Part shown: in pieces, positions 49,970 through 58,472 of the stretch | Numbering within the stretch: position 1 is the stretch's first letter | Layout: each line of letters opens with the position of its first letter | From: Acidobacteriota bacterium | GTDB taxonomy: Bacteria > Acidobacteriota > Terriglobia > Acidiferrales > UBA7541 | Assembly (NCBI GenBank): GCA_027307115.1 | Contig: DAHUXN010000064.1 | Location: forward strand, 1-64,000 | Reading direction: 5' to 3' | Length of the DNA stretch: 64,000 bases | Program-made: the position numbers and the translations under genes | Notes under the pieces: model-generated | Seen by the model: the letters and a program-made list of their open reading frames with translations, nothing else | Told to the model about the DNA's origin: nothing | The model's database searches: none

Positions 49970-52900
49970 ATGAAACCGTCACTCATGACCGTCACCTGGC
50001 ATGCGCGTGCGAAATTGACCCGGTCGGCCGTTATTTTCTTTTTTGCCATGATTTTTCTGGCACCTTTTTCGCGCCCTCAGAATTCTCGCGGCAGCATCGT
50101 CGGCGAAGTAGTGGACGCTACCGGCGCGCGCGTTCCCTCCGCGAAAATCGTCGCCCGCTCGCTGCAAACTTCCTTCGAGCGGCAGGCCACCTCCGACGCG
50201 CAGGGTGAATTTCGCCTCGCCGATCTTCCTCCCGGGCCCTATCGCTTGACCGTTTCCGCGTCCGGGTTCATGGACGCCACTTCTGACGTCTCCGCTGTCG
50301 TCAGCTCCGTTCAAGACGTCAGCGTCGCCCTCAAACCGGCCGCCGTCCAGCAAAGCGTCACCGTCCGCGCCGAGGCTTCTTCCATCACCACCGAGCCCAT
50401 CGATATCACCAGTGCCGTTCATGGCGGCGCCGTATCCGCGCAGGACCTCGCAAACATTCCTCTGGCGCATCGCACCTTCGCCAACATTGCTTTCCTCGTT
50501 CCCGGCACCGAGCCCGTCGAGCCTTCCGATCCCACCAAAGCGCGAATCACTGCTGTTTCTTTCGGCGGCAGTTCGGGACTCAACGATGTTCTCAACGTCG
50601 ATGGCGGCGACAATTCTGACGACTACATCGGCGGATTCCTTCAGAATTTTTCCCCTGACGCCGTCCAGGAATTCGCCGTCGAAACATCGCAGCAAAATGC
50701 GGATACCGGCCGCACCGTCGGGGGCTCCGTCGTCATCACCACCAAGCGCGGCGCCGACCAATGGCACGGCGACGCTGCCTTTACAGAACGCGCCGCTGCC
50801 CTCAATGCGCGCTATCCCATCGAAAATCCAGCCCCGCTGCCGAAACAGCCTTTCTCCTCCCAGGATTACATCGCCACGCTGGGCGGCCCGATTGTGAAAA
50901 GCAAGCTTTGGTTCTTCACCTCCTTCGAGTACGCCCACGAAAACGCCAGCATTGCTTACAGCCCCGCGAGCCTCGCGCAATTCAACGCCCTCGCCTCGCT
51001 GGCCTCGCAGGGCCTGATTCCCGGCGTGAATTCCATCCCCGTTCCCAATAATGTTCCCGTTCCGTTTCGCGATTACCTCGGCAGTGCGCGAATCGATTGG
51101 GCGCAGGCCGCTCGTTCGCAATGGTTCTTGCGCGCCTCGGAGGACAACTACACCACCAGAAATTTCGCCGTTCAGCAGGCCACTCTCCCATCCACCGGCG
51201 CCAACTGGCACAGCAATTATCTGAATATGGTCATCAGCAATCAATTCACGTTCAGTCCCACCTGGCTTGGCTCATTCACTTTCGATGCCAGCGGCTTGCA
51301 TTTGACCGAAGTCCGCAATTCCAATTTCGGTTTTGCGCTCGCGTTTCCGTTCAGCTCCACGTTTCAAACCATCTCCGGCTTCGAAACGTTCGGCGACAAT
51401 CAATTCGTCACGCCCATCACCGCGTTTCCGGTGGTGCGCAATCAGGAGAAATATCAGTTCCGCTACGACGTGAGCCACGCCACCGGCACGCACAATCCGC
51501 GTTTCGGAATCGATTTCATCCATGAACCGGTTCTCAGCGGCGCGCTCTCCGGCACTGCCGAAACGCTGATCACTTATCCGAGCGATCCGAATTTTTACGC
51601 CGCGAATCCTTCGCAATTTTATTTCAGCTCGCAATGCGCCACGCCGCCATCCGGCGCTTCGCAAATCCAGTGCGCATTCACTCCCGCCGCTAATGGCAGC
51701 TTTTCGCAAAACATCCAGCGCTTCGGTTTTTACGCCGAAGACTTCTGGCGCGTCACGCCGCACCTCACCATTGATCTAGGAATTCGCTACGATACGACTT
51801 TCGGCCTCTTCACCGCCTCAGGCCAATCGCAGCTGCAGAATCCCGCGTTTTTGACGTTACGCGCGTTGCAAATTCCGCTCATCAGCGGCGCGCCCCACGA
51901 TTATCGAGGGCAAATCGCGCCGCGTCTCGGCATCGCGTATTCGCCCGGAGAGTCCGAGAGCACAGTGATTCGCGCGGGCATCGGCCTGTATTACAACGAC
52001 CTCGCGCAAAATGGCTGGGTCACTGCATTTCAGGCCGTCAACGCCGCGCCGGGACCGTGTGTGAATCCCGGCGACTCCGGCTGCATTGCCGGCGCGTCCA
52101 ACGGCGGCGCGGGCGCCATCATCGATCCGCATTACAAGACTCCCTACGCCCTGCACGCAAGCGCCGGTGTCGAACACGCTTTCAACAAGAATTGGATCGC
52201 CAGCGCTGATTGGACGCACGAGCAAGGCGTCCACGGCTATCGCCGCTATGAATACAAGGCAGGATTCACGCTATTTTCGCCGACGATTCCAACGTCCGAT
52301 CCAAATTATCAAGCGGACCAGATGAACGCTGTCCCAGACTTGACCGTTTTCCGCTCCGACAATCGCTCCAGCTACGACGCGCTCTCCATTCATCTGCAAG
52401 GAAACGTTTCGCGACGCGCGAATCTGATCGTCAACTACACGCTCGCCAGCGCGAAAACCTGGGGCTGCATTCTCGGCGAGCTTTTCGATTATGTGAATGG
52501 CGTTTGCAATCCGCTCAACGCGTTTGCCAAAGGCGATTACGGCCCCTCGGGCGAAGATGTTCGCCATCGCCTGGTGGTCGGGGGCATCGTTTACGTGCCC
52601 GGCGGCGTCGAAATAAGCACGCTCTCACAATTCGAAAGCGCGCGCCCATTCACCATCACCACACCCGTTGACGTCAACGGAGTCGGCGATGCGCTCGATG
52701 ATCGCGCCGTGATCAACGGCGTGCAAACCACCATGGATCAATTTCGTGGCACGCCTTACATTCAAATCGATATGCGCGTCAGCCGCCCGTTCAAAATCGG
52801 CGAACGCTTCACGGCCACGCCCTTCGTCGAGTTCTTCAATCTTTTCAACCGCAACAATCCCGGCGCGAATTACGTCACGAATCTCGCCGCGCTGCCCACG

Positions 52901-53083
52901 CCCGTCAACAATCTGACGAACGCCACTGCGTTCTGCCTGGATCCTTCCTGCACGCAAACACAAGCCATCACCAGCCTCAATCAGTTGCGCGTCCCCGCCG
53001 GCGGCCTTGGCGATTTCTTCGGCCCCGGCACCACCGTCGGCATCCCCTTCGCCGCCCAACTCGGCGCCCGCCTCACCTTTTAG
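49970..53083 (+). CDS. TonB-dependent receptor with carboxypeptidase-regulatory domain (Oar-like)
   Basis: Large outer-membrane receptor, 1037 residues, expected to import or bind large substrates using TonB energy. Signal peptide (LTRSAVIFFFAMIFLAPFSRP), a carboxypeptidase-regulatory-like domain in residues 40-125 (SIVGEVVDATGARVPSAKIVARS), then a plug domain (YIGGFLQNFSPDAVQEFAVETS) and a beta-barrel that ends in an aromatic residue (AQLGARLTF). Such Oar-like receptors are highly expanded in Acidobacteriota. It starts 73 bases after the M56 gene and may be controlled by that regulator pair. Substrate unknown; it is a single gene without a SusD partner. Confidence 0.92.
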   Translation: MKPSLMTVTWHARAKLTRSAVIFFFAMIFLAPFSRPQNSRGSIVGEVVDATGARVPSAKIVARSLQTSFERQATSDAQGEFRLADLPPGPYRLTVSASGFMDATSDVSAVVSSVQDVSVALKPAAVQQSVTVRAEASSITTEPIDITSAVHGGAVSAQDLANIPLAHRTFANIAFLVPGTEPVEPSDPTKARITAVSFGGSSGLNDVLNVDGGDNSDDYIGGFLQNFSPDAVQEFAVETSQQNADTGRTVGGSVVITTKRGADQWHGDAAFTERAAALNARYPIENPAPLPKQPFSSQDYIATLGGPIVKSKLWFFTSFEYAHENASIAYSPASLAQFNALASLASQGLIPGVNSIPVPNNVPVPFRDYLGSARIDWAQAARSQWFLRASEDNYTTRNFAVQQATLPSTGANWHSNYLNMVISNQFTFSPTWLGSFTFDASGLHLTEVRNSNFGFALAFPFSSTFQTISGFETFGDNQFVTPITAFPVVRNQEKYQFRYDVSHATGTHNPRFGIDFIHEPVLSGALSGTAETLITYPSDPNFYAANPSQFYFSSQCATPPSGASQIQCAFTPAANGSFSQNIQRFGFYAEDFWRVTPHLTIDLGIRYDTTFGLFTASGQSQLQNPAFLTLRALQIPLISGAPHDYRGQIAPRLGIAYSPGESESTVIRAGIGLYYNDLAQNGWVTAFQAVNAAPGPCVNPGDSGCIAGASNGGAGAIIDPHYKTPYALHASAGVEHAFNKNWIASADWTHEQGVHGYRRYEYKAGFTLFSPTIPTSDPNYQADQMNAVPDLTVFRSDNRSSYDALSIHLQGNVSRRANLIVNYTLASAKTWGCILGELFDYVNGVCNPLNAFAKGDYGPSGEDVRHRLVVGGIVYVPGGVEISTLSQFESARPFTITTPVDVNGVGDALDDRAVINGVQTTMDQFRGTPYIQIDMRVSRPFKIGERFTATPFVEFFNLFNRNNPGANYVTNLAALPTPVNNLTNATAFCLDPSCTQTQAITSLNQLRVPAGGLGDFFGPGTTVGIPFAAQLGARLTF

Positions 53084-53162
53084 CAACTTCTCATCTATCT
53101 CTCAGATCAGTTTTCCCCGACTTGAAATGACACGGTGACACCACCAGCCGGAAAAGATATTC

Positions 53163-53939
53163 TTGCGCGTGTCTTTGGGCGAGGCTGGATTCCTCTTTCT
53201 TGCTGCTCTGGTCGCGGGTGCGCTGAATTCCGTCGCGGGCGGAGGCAGCTTCATTTCGTTTCCGGCGCTGCTGTTCGTGCGAATCGCGCCCATCTCCGCG
53301 AATGCAACCAACACGGCGGCCATGTGGCCCGGAACGATCGCGAGCACAGTGGCCTATTGGCGCGAGATGAAAACGCCCGACGCGCGGCGATTGTTGCCGC
53401 CGTTGCTGCTGACGGGTCTGGTCGGCGGCTTGATTGGCGCGCACATTCTGCTGCGCACGCCGGAGGCCACGTTCATGCGGCTGGTGCCGTGGCTGCTGCT
53501 TGGCGCAACACTTCTATTCGCGGCCAGCGGGCGAATCACAAAATGGGTGCGCGGACGAAGCGGCCACGTAAACGGCAGGCGACTCCTGTTCGTTGCCGGC
53601 TTGCTGCTGGAATTGGTGATCGCCGTGTACATCGGATATTTCGGCGCGGGAGCGGGAATCTTGGTGCTGGCCATGCTCGCGTTGCTGGGTGTGGAAAATA
53701 TTCACGCCATGAATGGAATGAAGACGCTGATTGTGAGCGCGGTGAACGGCGTCGCGCTGATTCTCTTTATTTCCGCGAAGGTGATTGTGTGGCCGCAGGC
53801 CGTCGTGATGCTGATTGGCGCGGCGCTGGGCGGATACGCCGGCGCGTATTACGCGCAGAAAATTAATCCGCAGAGCATACGCAAAGTCGTGATTATCGTG
53901 GGATTCGGCATGGCGGCATATTTTTTCGTTTGGAAGTGA
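53163..53939 (+). CDS. TSUP-family membrane transporter (TauE/SafE)
   Basis: Inner-membrane protein of 258 residues with seven or eight predicted helices and the family start LAALVAGALNSVAGGGSFISFPALL, and a second half beginning LELVIAVYIGYFGAGAGILVLAMLALLG. Members export sulfite, sulfoacetate or similar anions, but individual substrates vary. TTG 53163 is kept, with a GTG (53169) two codons later as an alternative start. No neighbours indicate a pathway; it is followed convergently by the glutaredoxin-like gene with only two bases between the stops. Confidence 0.85.
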   Translation: MRVSLGEAGFLFLAALVAGALNSVAGGGSFISFPALLFVRIAPISANATNTAAMWPGTIASTVAYWREMKTPDARRLLPPLLLTGLVGGLIGAHILLRTPEATFMRLVPWLLLGATLLFAASGRITKWVRGRSGHVNGRRLLFVAGLLLELVIAVYIGYFGAGAGILVLAMLALLGVENIHAMNGMKTLIVSAVNGVALILFISAKVIVWPQAVVMLIGAALGGYAGAYYAQKINPQSIRKVVIIVGFGMAAYFFVWK

Positions 53940-53941
53940 AA

Positions 53942-54409
53942 TCAGGATTTGGCGTCTTCGAGGGCCTTGCGAAATTTGACTGTGTCGACTTGATGGCGCG
54001 CCACTTCACGCGAGCCCATGAAAACAACGGGCACGTCGTTCGTGTAGAGTTCGCGCAATTCTTTGTCTTCGTCGATATTCACTTCGTGGAGCGCAGCGCC
54101 GAACTCGCGGAGGATGGGAAGAATGGCCGCACGCGCTTCGTCGCACAGGCGGCATTTCGGCCGCGAGTAAAGCGTTACGTCACGCGGCTTGGCGACGGCA
54201 AGGCGTCCTTGTTCGCTGCGCCGGTAAACGTCTCCGCCACCCGCGAGATCGAGCGCGCCAGAACGAACCAGCAGCTCGACGGCGCCGGGGATATTGTCGC
54301 GGCGTGCGGGATCGCTGCCGCCCGCGATTTCCATCAGCGCATGAAGGTCGAGTGTGTCGCGGCCCAACTCGTCGAATACTTCCAGAATACAGCGAGAAAT
54401 TTCGTCCAT
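53942..54409 (-). CDS. Glutaredoxin-like domain fused to an N-terminal winged-helix-like domain
   Basis: 155 residues. The C-terminal half (from about residue 75) is a glutaredoxin/DUF836 domain with the CRLC active site in LYSRPKCRLCDEARA and cis-Pro VPVVFMG. The N-terminal 70 residues (CILEVFDELGRDTLDLHALMEIAGG... AVELLVRSGALDLAGGGDVYRRSEQG) look like a winged-helix or ArsR-like fold and are unusual on a glutaredoxin. The combination may be a redox-sensitive regulator. It is the next gene after DinB on the same strand. Confidence 0.75.
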   Translation of the reverse strand: MDEISRCILEVFDELGRDTLDLHALMEIAGGSDPARRDNIPGAVELLVRSGALDLAGGGDVYRRSEQGRLAVAKPRDVTLYSRPKCRLCDEARAAILPILREFGAALHEVNIDEDKELRELYTNDVPVVFMGSREVARHQVDTVKFRKALEDAKS

Positions 54410-54423
54410 AAGAAAAACTCAAA

Positions 54424-54957
54424 TTACGGCTTGATGGTATAGCCTTTTTGGAATGGTCCCATGGCCGGGAAAAAAGCGCGAGAGCGGAAAAGCTCCGCGA
54501 TCTGGCGGATGTGGCCCAGATCGTGAAAGGCCCATTCGTTCATCAATTGCGCGACGCTGATCACGCCGAACGCGGCGTGCTGGCCCTTGCGCGCAAGAAC
54601 GCTTTCCGGCAAGTAGCGCAGCCAGGAAAGACTGCGGTCGCGTTCATGACAAAATACTTTCAAATGCTCGCGCGCCTTGCCGCTCGAATAGCGTCCCGCC
54701 TGGTATTGCGCGTTCTGATCGTAGGCGGCGAGTTGCGGCATGTCCGATTGGGCCATGCGTTCGATGCGTTCGCGGAAGCCGGCCACTTCGACATCGGCCA
54801 AATGCGCGAGTATTTCGCTGATCGACCAGCGCTCCATGGAAGGTTTCCAGTGCAACTGATCTTCACTGGCGAGCGAAACCAGCTTCTCGATGATAATGGG
54901 TGTCTGCTCGAGCACGGCGACTCCCGGCAGAGCTGCGGGTTCCAGGGCGGCTTTCAT
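54424..54957 (-). CDS. DinB-family protein
   Basis: 177-residue four-helix DinB/YfiT-fold protein. WSISEILAHLADVEVAGFRERIERMA and NEWAFHDLGHIRQIAELFRSRAF supply the three-histidine metal site (HLAD... HDLGHIRQ). Start ATG 54957 with GGAGG 5 bases upstream. It is a diverged relative of the yfiT-like protein at 40565. Enzymes of this fold use a thiol cofactor, but substrate is unknown. The glutaredoxin-fusion gene follows 14 bases downstream, which suggests thiol chemistry. Confidence 0.85.
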   Translation of the reverse strand: MKAALEPAALPGVAVLEQTPIIIEKLVSLASEDQLHWKPSMERWSISEILAHLADVEVAGFRERIERMAQSDMPQLAAYDQNAQYQAGRYSSGKAREHLKVFCHERDRSLSWLRYLPESVLARKGQHAAFGVISVAQLMNEWAFHDLGHIRQIAELFRSRAFFPAMGPFQKGYTIKP

Positions 54958-55177
54958 CAATACCTCCAACTTGCCTCGCGCGAATTTGGCGACGATTCCT
55001 TTATACCGCAATTGGAGCCGCCGAAGGAATACCGGGAAGAGATTTCGAAAAGCTATTTTGCGCCGCACGGCATCCTAGAGAACGCGAACGCCGCGCCGCT
55101 GAGGTGACTTGTTCGCGAACGTTGGCGCGTGATACACCGAGCTGGAATTCTCGCGGTAGAAGTTAAGTGGAGGATAA

Positions 55178-55528
55178 GTGGCGGAAATATTTGCTTTCGT
55201 GGACGACATATTCTTTCAGGCGAAGATGATGGAAACGGCGAAGCAGGCAGGCGTCGAACTGAAATCGTTTTCAACGGGCGAGGCGCTGTTGGCGGAATGG
55301 GAGAAGCAACCGAAGCTCGTGGTGGTGGATTTGAATGCGCGACAATCTCCGATGGCGGTGATTGCGGCGGTGCGCGCGCGCCATGCGGAAATGTGCATTA
55401 TCGGATTTTTCTCGCATGTGCAAACAGAGTTGGCGCAACGGGCGCGGGATGCGGGTTGCACGGAAGTGATGCCTCGGTCGAAATTCACAAAGGAGCTGGC
55501 GGCGATTTTTTTGCAGGCCGAGGAGTAA
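55178..55528 (+). CDS. Single-domain response-regulator-like receiver
   Basis: 116-residue receiver-like fold with no output domain. Acidic pair DD (residues 9-10), phospho-acceptor candidate D51 (VVVDLNA), a Ser at the switch position (GFFSH) and a Lys (PRSKF) are in the expected order, though sequence similarity to typical CheY is low. It may be a phosphorylation relay or degenerate adaptor. GTG 55178 follows AGGAT, 7 bases upstream. The gene is divergent from DinB and 9 bases upstream of a secreted protein gene, so they probably form an operon. Confidence 0.7.
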   Translation: MAEIFAFVDDIFFQAKMMETAKQAGVELKSFSTGEALLAEWEKQPKLVVVDLNARQSPMAVIAAVRARHAEMCIIGFFSHVQTELAQRARDAGCTEVMPRSKFTKELAAIFLQAEE

Positions 55529-55537
55529 AGGATACGC

Positions 55538-56458
55538 ATGACCCATACAAGAAAAGTAAGTACGACGGCAACAATTCTGGTGCTGGCGATGCTGATGATT
55601 TTTCTGGCCGGACCCAGCCTGCTTGCGCAAACGCAGCAAGCCGCGCAACCGGATCCGGCGGAGGCGCTCAACAATGCGCTTGTCGCCGCTTGCAAGGAAG
55701 ACGAGGCAGACTTCGCGAACTATTTGACTGACGAAAATGCCGCGGCGTTCCAGGAGCTTCCAGCGGATGAGCGGACAGGGATGATGAAGCGCTTCGTGCT
55801 CCTTGACACGCCAGGAAGGCCATTGCTTGCAAACGACAATCAAGGACACGAAATTTTGCGTTGCGAAGCCAGCGACGCCAGCATGGAATTCCGGTTTGGC
55901 GCGGCGCGCGTGCACCAGAACCTCGCGTATATCCCCGTGACGGTCACCGGACAAAATGCGATTCAGTTTGGATTAGTGCGCGAGGACAGCCGATGGAAGC
56001 TGCTTTCGCTGGGCTTACTGCTGATCGATATTCCGCAACTGCAGAAACAATGGGCTGCACAGGATATCGAAAATCGCGAGAAGGGCGTGGTCGATACGCT
56101 GCAAAATTTGACTCAGGCAATCGACACGTACAAACAGGCGTTCGGCAAGTTGCCGGATTCCCTGGCACAACTTGGGCCGGCGAAGGACGGAATTTCTCCG
56201 CAGGCGGCGAAACTGATTGATGCGGATCTCGCGGCCGGAATCAAGAATGGCTACAAGTTTCGGTATCGCGTCGCGGCTGGCGCAGACGGCGGCGAGCCCG
56301 GATTCGAAATTGCGGCAATTCCAGCAGAGTACGGGAAGAGCGGAAAACAGTCGTTTCTGCTCGATAAAGACGGGAAAATTCACGCGTCAGACAAACACGG
56401 CGCGGTAGCGACGGCGAATGATCCCATCGTCACGTCAAAAGATTCCGGCACACCGTAG
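55538..56458 (+). CDS. Exported protein with pseudopilin-like tail
   Basis: 306-residue secreted protein with a signal peptide (TILVLAMLMIFLAGPSLLAQ) and no known enzyme motif. The middle (VDTLQNLTQAIDTYKQAFGKLPDSLAQLG) resembles the C-terminal part of type II secretion GspG-like pseudopilins, which occurs as a stand-alone domain in acidobacterial proteins. The rest is globular. It follows the receiver gene by 9 bases and is upstream of an outer-membrane barrel gene. Function unknown; no secretion cluster is seen nearby. Confidence 0.65.
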   Translation: MTHTRKVSTTATILVLAMLMIFLAGPSLLAQTQQAAQPDPAEALNNALVAACKEDEADFANYLTDENAAAFQELPADERTGMMKRFVLLDTPGRPLLANDNQGHEILRCEASDASMEFRFGAARVHQNLAYIPVTVTGQNAIQFGLVREDSRWKLLSLGLLLIDIPQLQKQWAAQDIENREKGVVDTLQNLTQAIDTYKQAFGKLPDSLAQLGPAKDGISPQAAKLIDADLAAGIKNGYKFRYRVAAGADGGEPGFEIAAIPAEYGKSGKQSFLLDKDGKIHASDKHGAVATANDPIVTSKDSGTP

Positions 56459-56647
56459 CGAGTGATCCAACGCCACGCGTGAATTCTTTAGACATGCGGT
56501 TCCTTCCTTCTGTCGGAAATTCTCAACATTGGCATTATGCTCTGCAGAACTGGGGAGCAGGCCGCAAATCGCGCCTCCGTGCGCCGTGGATGGCACAAAG
56601 GGGGCAGTGGCGTCATCTTAGCTGGAGAGTGGGCTTGGGAGGTTGCG

Positions 56648-57325
56648 ATGCACCGATTGCTCGCTGTGGTTTTATTTGCTGCGGTGTGTGCGCAATTGGC
56701 AGCGGCGCAGATGCGCGGCAGCGCACAATTTTCAAAATTTGAGGTATTCGGCAACTACCCTGAGATTGAAAGCAACGATCATGTCTTCAACTTCGGCACG
56801 GATTTCAACTCCGTCCACAGAGATTTTGACAATGCTGACCGGGGATTTGAGGGCGGAGCAATCCGTAATTTCACGCGATACTTCGGCGTGATGGGCGATG
56901 TCTCCGCGCATTTTAGCAGCGGCGATATCGCCTACACGGTTCAGCCACTCTGTGGCACTCCGCCGTGTCCGACCTTCACGCAAAACATTGCGATCAATCC
57001 GAGATTATTTCACTTTCTCGGCGGACCGGAGTTCACATTGCGGAATCGCACGCGGTGGACTCCTTTTGGCGATGTGCTTTTTGGGGTCGCTCATGCAACG
57101 GCCTCATTCAAGGCGGACGGGCCTTTCGTCCATGTGTCGCGCGCAGAAACGGAAACTGGACTTGCGATGAAATTCGTGGGCGGAATCGACCTCTACATCA
57201 TCCCGCGAGTCAGCTTTCGAGTGAACATGAGCTATGGCCGAGACTATGTGGGATCGAGCGCTCTGCCTCCGCAACGGGTGGAGTTAGTCGGATCTTCAAT
57301 TGGATTTCTATTTCACCTCGACTGA
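56648..57325 (+). CDS. Outer-membrane beta-barrel protein
   Basis: 225-residue protein with a signal peptide (LLAVVLFAAVCAQLAAAQ), then a strand-rich barrel (FSKFEVFGNYPEIE, FGVMGDVSAHFSSGD, NPRLFHFLGGPEFTLR, GLAMKFVGGIDLYI) and a C-terminal aromatic/hydrophobic end (SSIGFLFHLD). ATG 56648 with GGGAGG 6 bases upstream is used. Small barrels of this type usually have structural or sensing roles in the outer membrane. It lies in the same direction as the secreted protein upstream but 189 bases away. Confidence 0.7.
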   Translation: MHRLLAVVLFAAVCAQLAAAQMRGSAQFSKFEVFGNYPEIESNDHVFNFGTDFNSVHRDFDNADRGFEGGAIRNFTRYFGVMGDVSAHFSSGDIAYTVQPLCGTPPCPTFTQNIAINPRLFHFLGGPEFTLRNRTRWTPFGDVLFGVAHATASFKADGPFVHVSRAETETGLAMKFVGGIDLYIIPRVSFRVNMSYGRDYVGSSALPPQRVELVGSSIGFLFHLD

Positions 57326-57509
57326 CGGCAGAGGGGCTCCCGCCCAGCCGTTTGAACCTAAACCTGTACAAGGAATTTTGTGTTATGCTGTGGCGTCTGA
57401 ACGGCGCCCCAGCCGGCCGGAATTCACTCCGCAAGATACTGCAGAAGAGCCACACGGCTCTGTGAATGCCGCCCGAACTGCCGCTACACGGCCGGAGAGT
57501 GCGCGTTTA

Positions 57510-58394
57510 ATGTCCGCTGGAGACCTGAACCCGATGGCCACACACACCGCAACCACGCAAACGTCAGAAATTCGCATTGCGCACTCGCCGGATAGCGACG
57601 ACGCGTTCATGTTCTACGCGCTGGCAACGGGCAAGCTGCGCGTGCCGGGAATTAAGTTCACGCACGTGCTCTCCGATATCGAGACGCTGAACCAAGCGGC
57701 GCAGGAGGAAAAATACGACGTGACGGCTGTGAGCGTCTACGCGTATCCGTTCCTGGCGGATAAATATATTTTGCTGGATTGCGGAGCAAGCTTTGGCGAA
57801 GGCTATGGACCGATTGTGGTTTCGTCGCGCGCGATGAAGAAAAGCGAATTGAAGGGCTGCAAGGTGGCGATTCCCGGGACGCGGACGACTTCGTATCTGG
57901 TGCTGAAACTTTTTGAAGCTGGCGTCGAGACGGTGACCATGCCGTTCGACAAAATTTTGGATGCCGTGAGCGCGAAGGAAGTGGAAGCGGGGTTGCTGAT
58001 TCACGAAGGGCAACTGCTTTACGCGGCGGCGGGGCTGCATCGCGTGGTGGACTTGGGCGTTTGGTGGCAGGAGCAAACCGGATTGCCGCTGCCGCTCGGC
58101 GCGAATGCCATTCGTCGTTCGTTGAGCACGGACATAGCGCGGCAAGTGGCGCGTGCGATTCGTGAGAGCGTGGGCTACGCATTGGATCATCGCGAAGAAG
58201 CGCTGAATTACGCGCTGCAATTCGCTCGCGACATGGATCCGGCGCTGGCGGATAAATTCGTGGGCATGTACGTCAACCGCTGGACGCTGAACTTCGGGGA
58301 AGAAGGGCGCAAGGCCGTGGACGAGTTAATGTCGCGTGCTAAAGCCGCTGGCCTCATGCCGAAAGACGCGCGGGTCGAATTCCTGCAAGAGTAA
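57510..58394 (+). CDS. mqnD: MqnD-like periplasmic-binding-fold synthase (futalosine pathway)
   Basis: 294-residue protein of the MqnA/MqnD family (1,4-dihydroxy-6-naphthoate synthase) with the family N-terminus RIAHSPDSDDAFMFYAL and the IPGTRTTSYLVLKLF block. In the futalosine route to menaquinone it converts cyclic dehypoxanthinyl futalosine. mqnA, mqnB and mqnC are absent here, so the role is based on the family alone. Start ATG 57510 with GGAGAG upstream; ATG 57534 would also fit. Confidence 0.85.
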   Translation: MSAGDLNPMATHTATTQTSEIRIAHSPDSDDAFMFYALATGKLRVPGIKFTHVLSDIETLNQAAQEEKYDVTAVSVYAYPFLADKYILLDCGASFGEGYGPIVVSSRAMKKSELKGCKVAIPGTRTTSYLVLKLFEAGVETVTMPFDKILDAVSAKEVEAGLLIHEGQLLYAAAGLHRVVDLGVWWQEQTGLPLPLGANAIRRSLSTDIARQVARAIRESVGYALDHREEALNYALQFARDMDPALADKFVGMYVNRWTLNFGEEGRKAVDELMSRAKAAGLMPKDARVEFLQE

Positions 58395-58472
58395 TTTGAG
58401 GGTAATTCAGAATTGGCCGCCAACTCGTGCGGCTTGACGGCCTCCAGCGAATCGAATAGATTCAAAACCCTC

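Noticed and set aside
56529-56546. Sigma-54-like promoter TTGGCA...TCTGCA upstream of the outer-membrane barrel gene
   Set aside because: The GG and GC elements are 13 bases apart instead of 12 and the -12 T is missing, so it does not fit the consensus closely enough.
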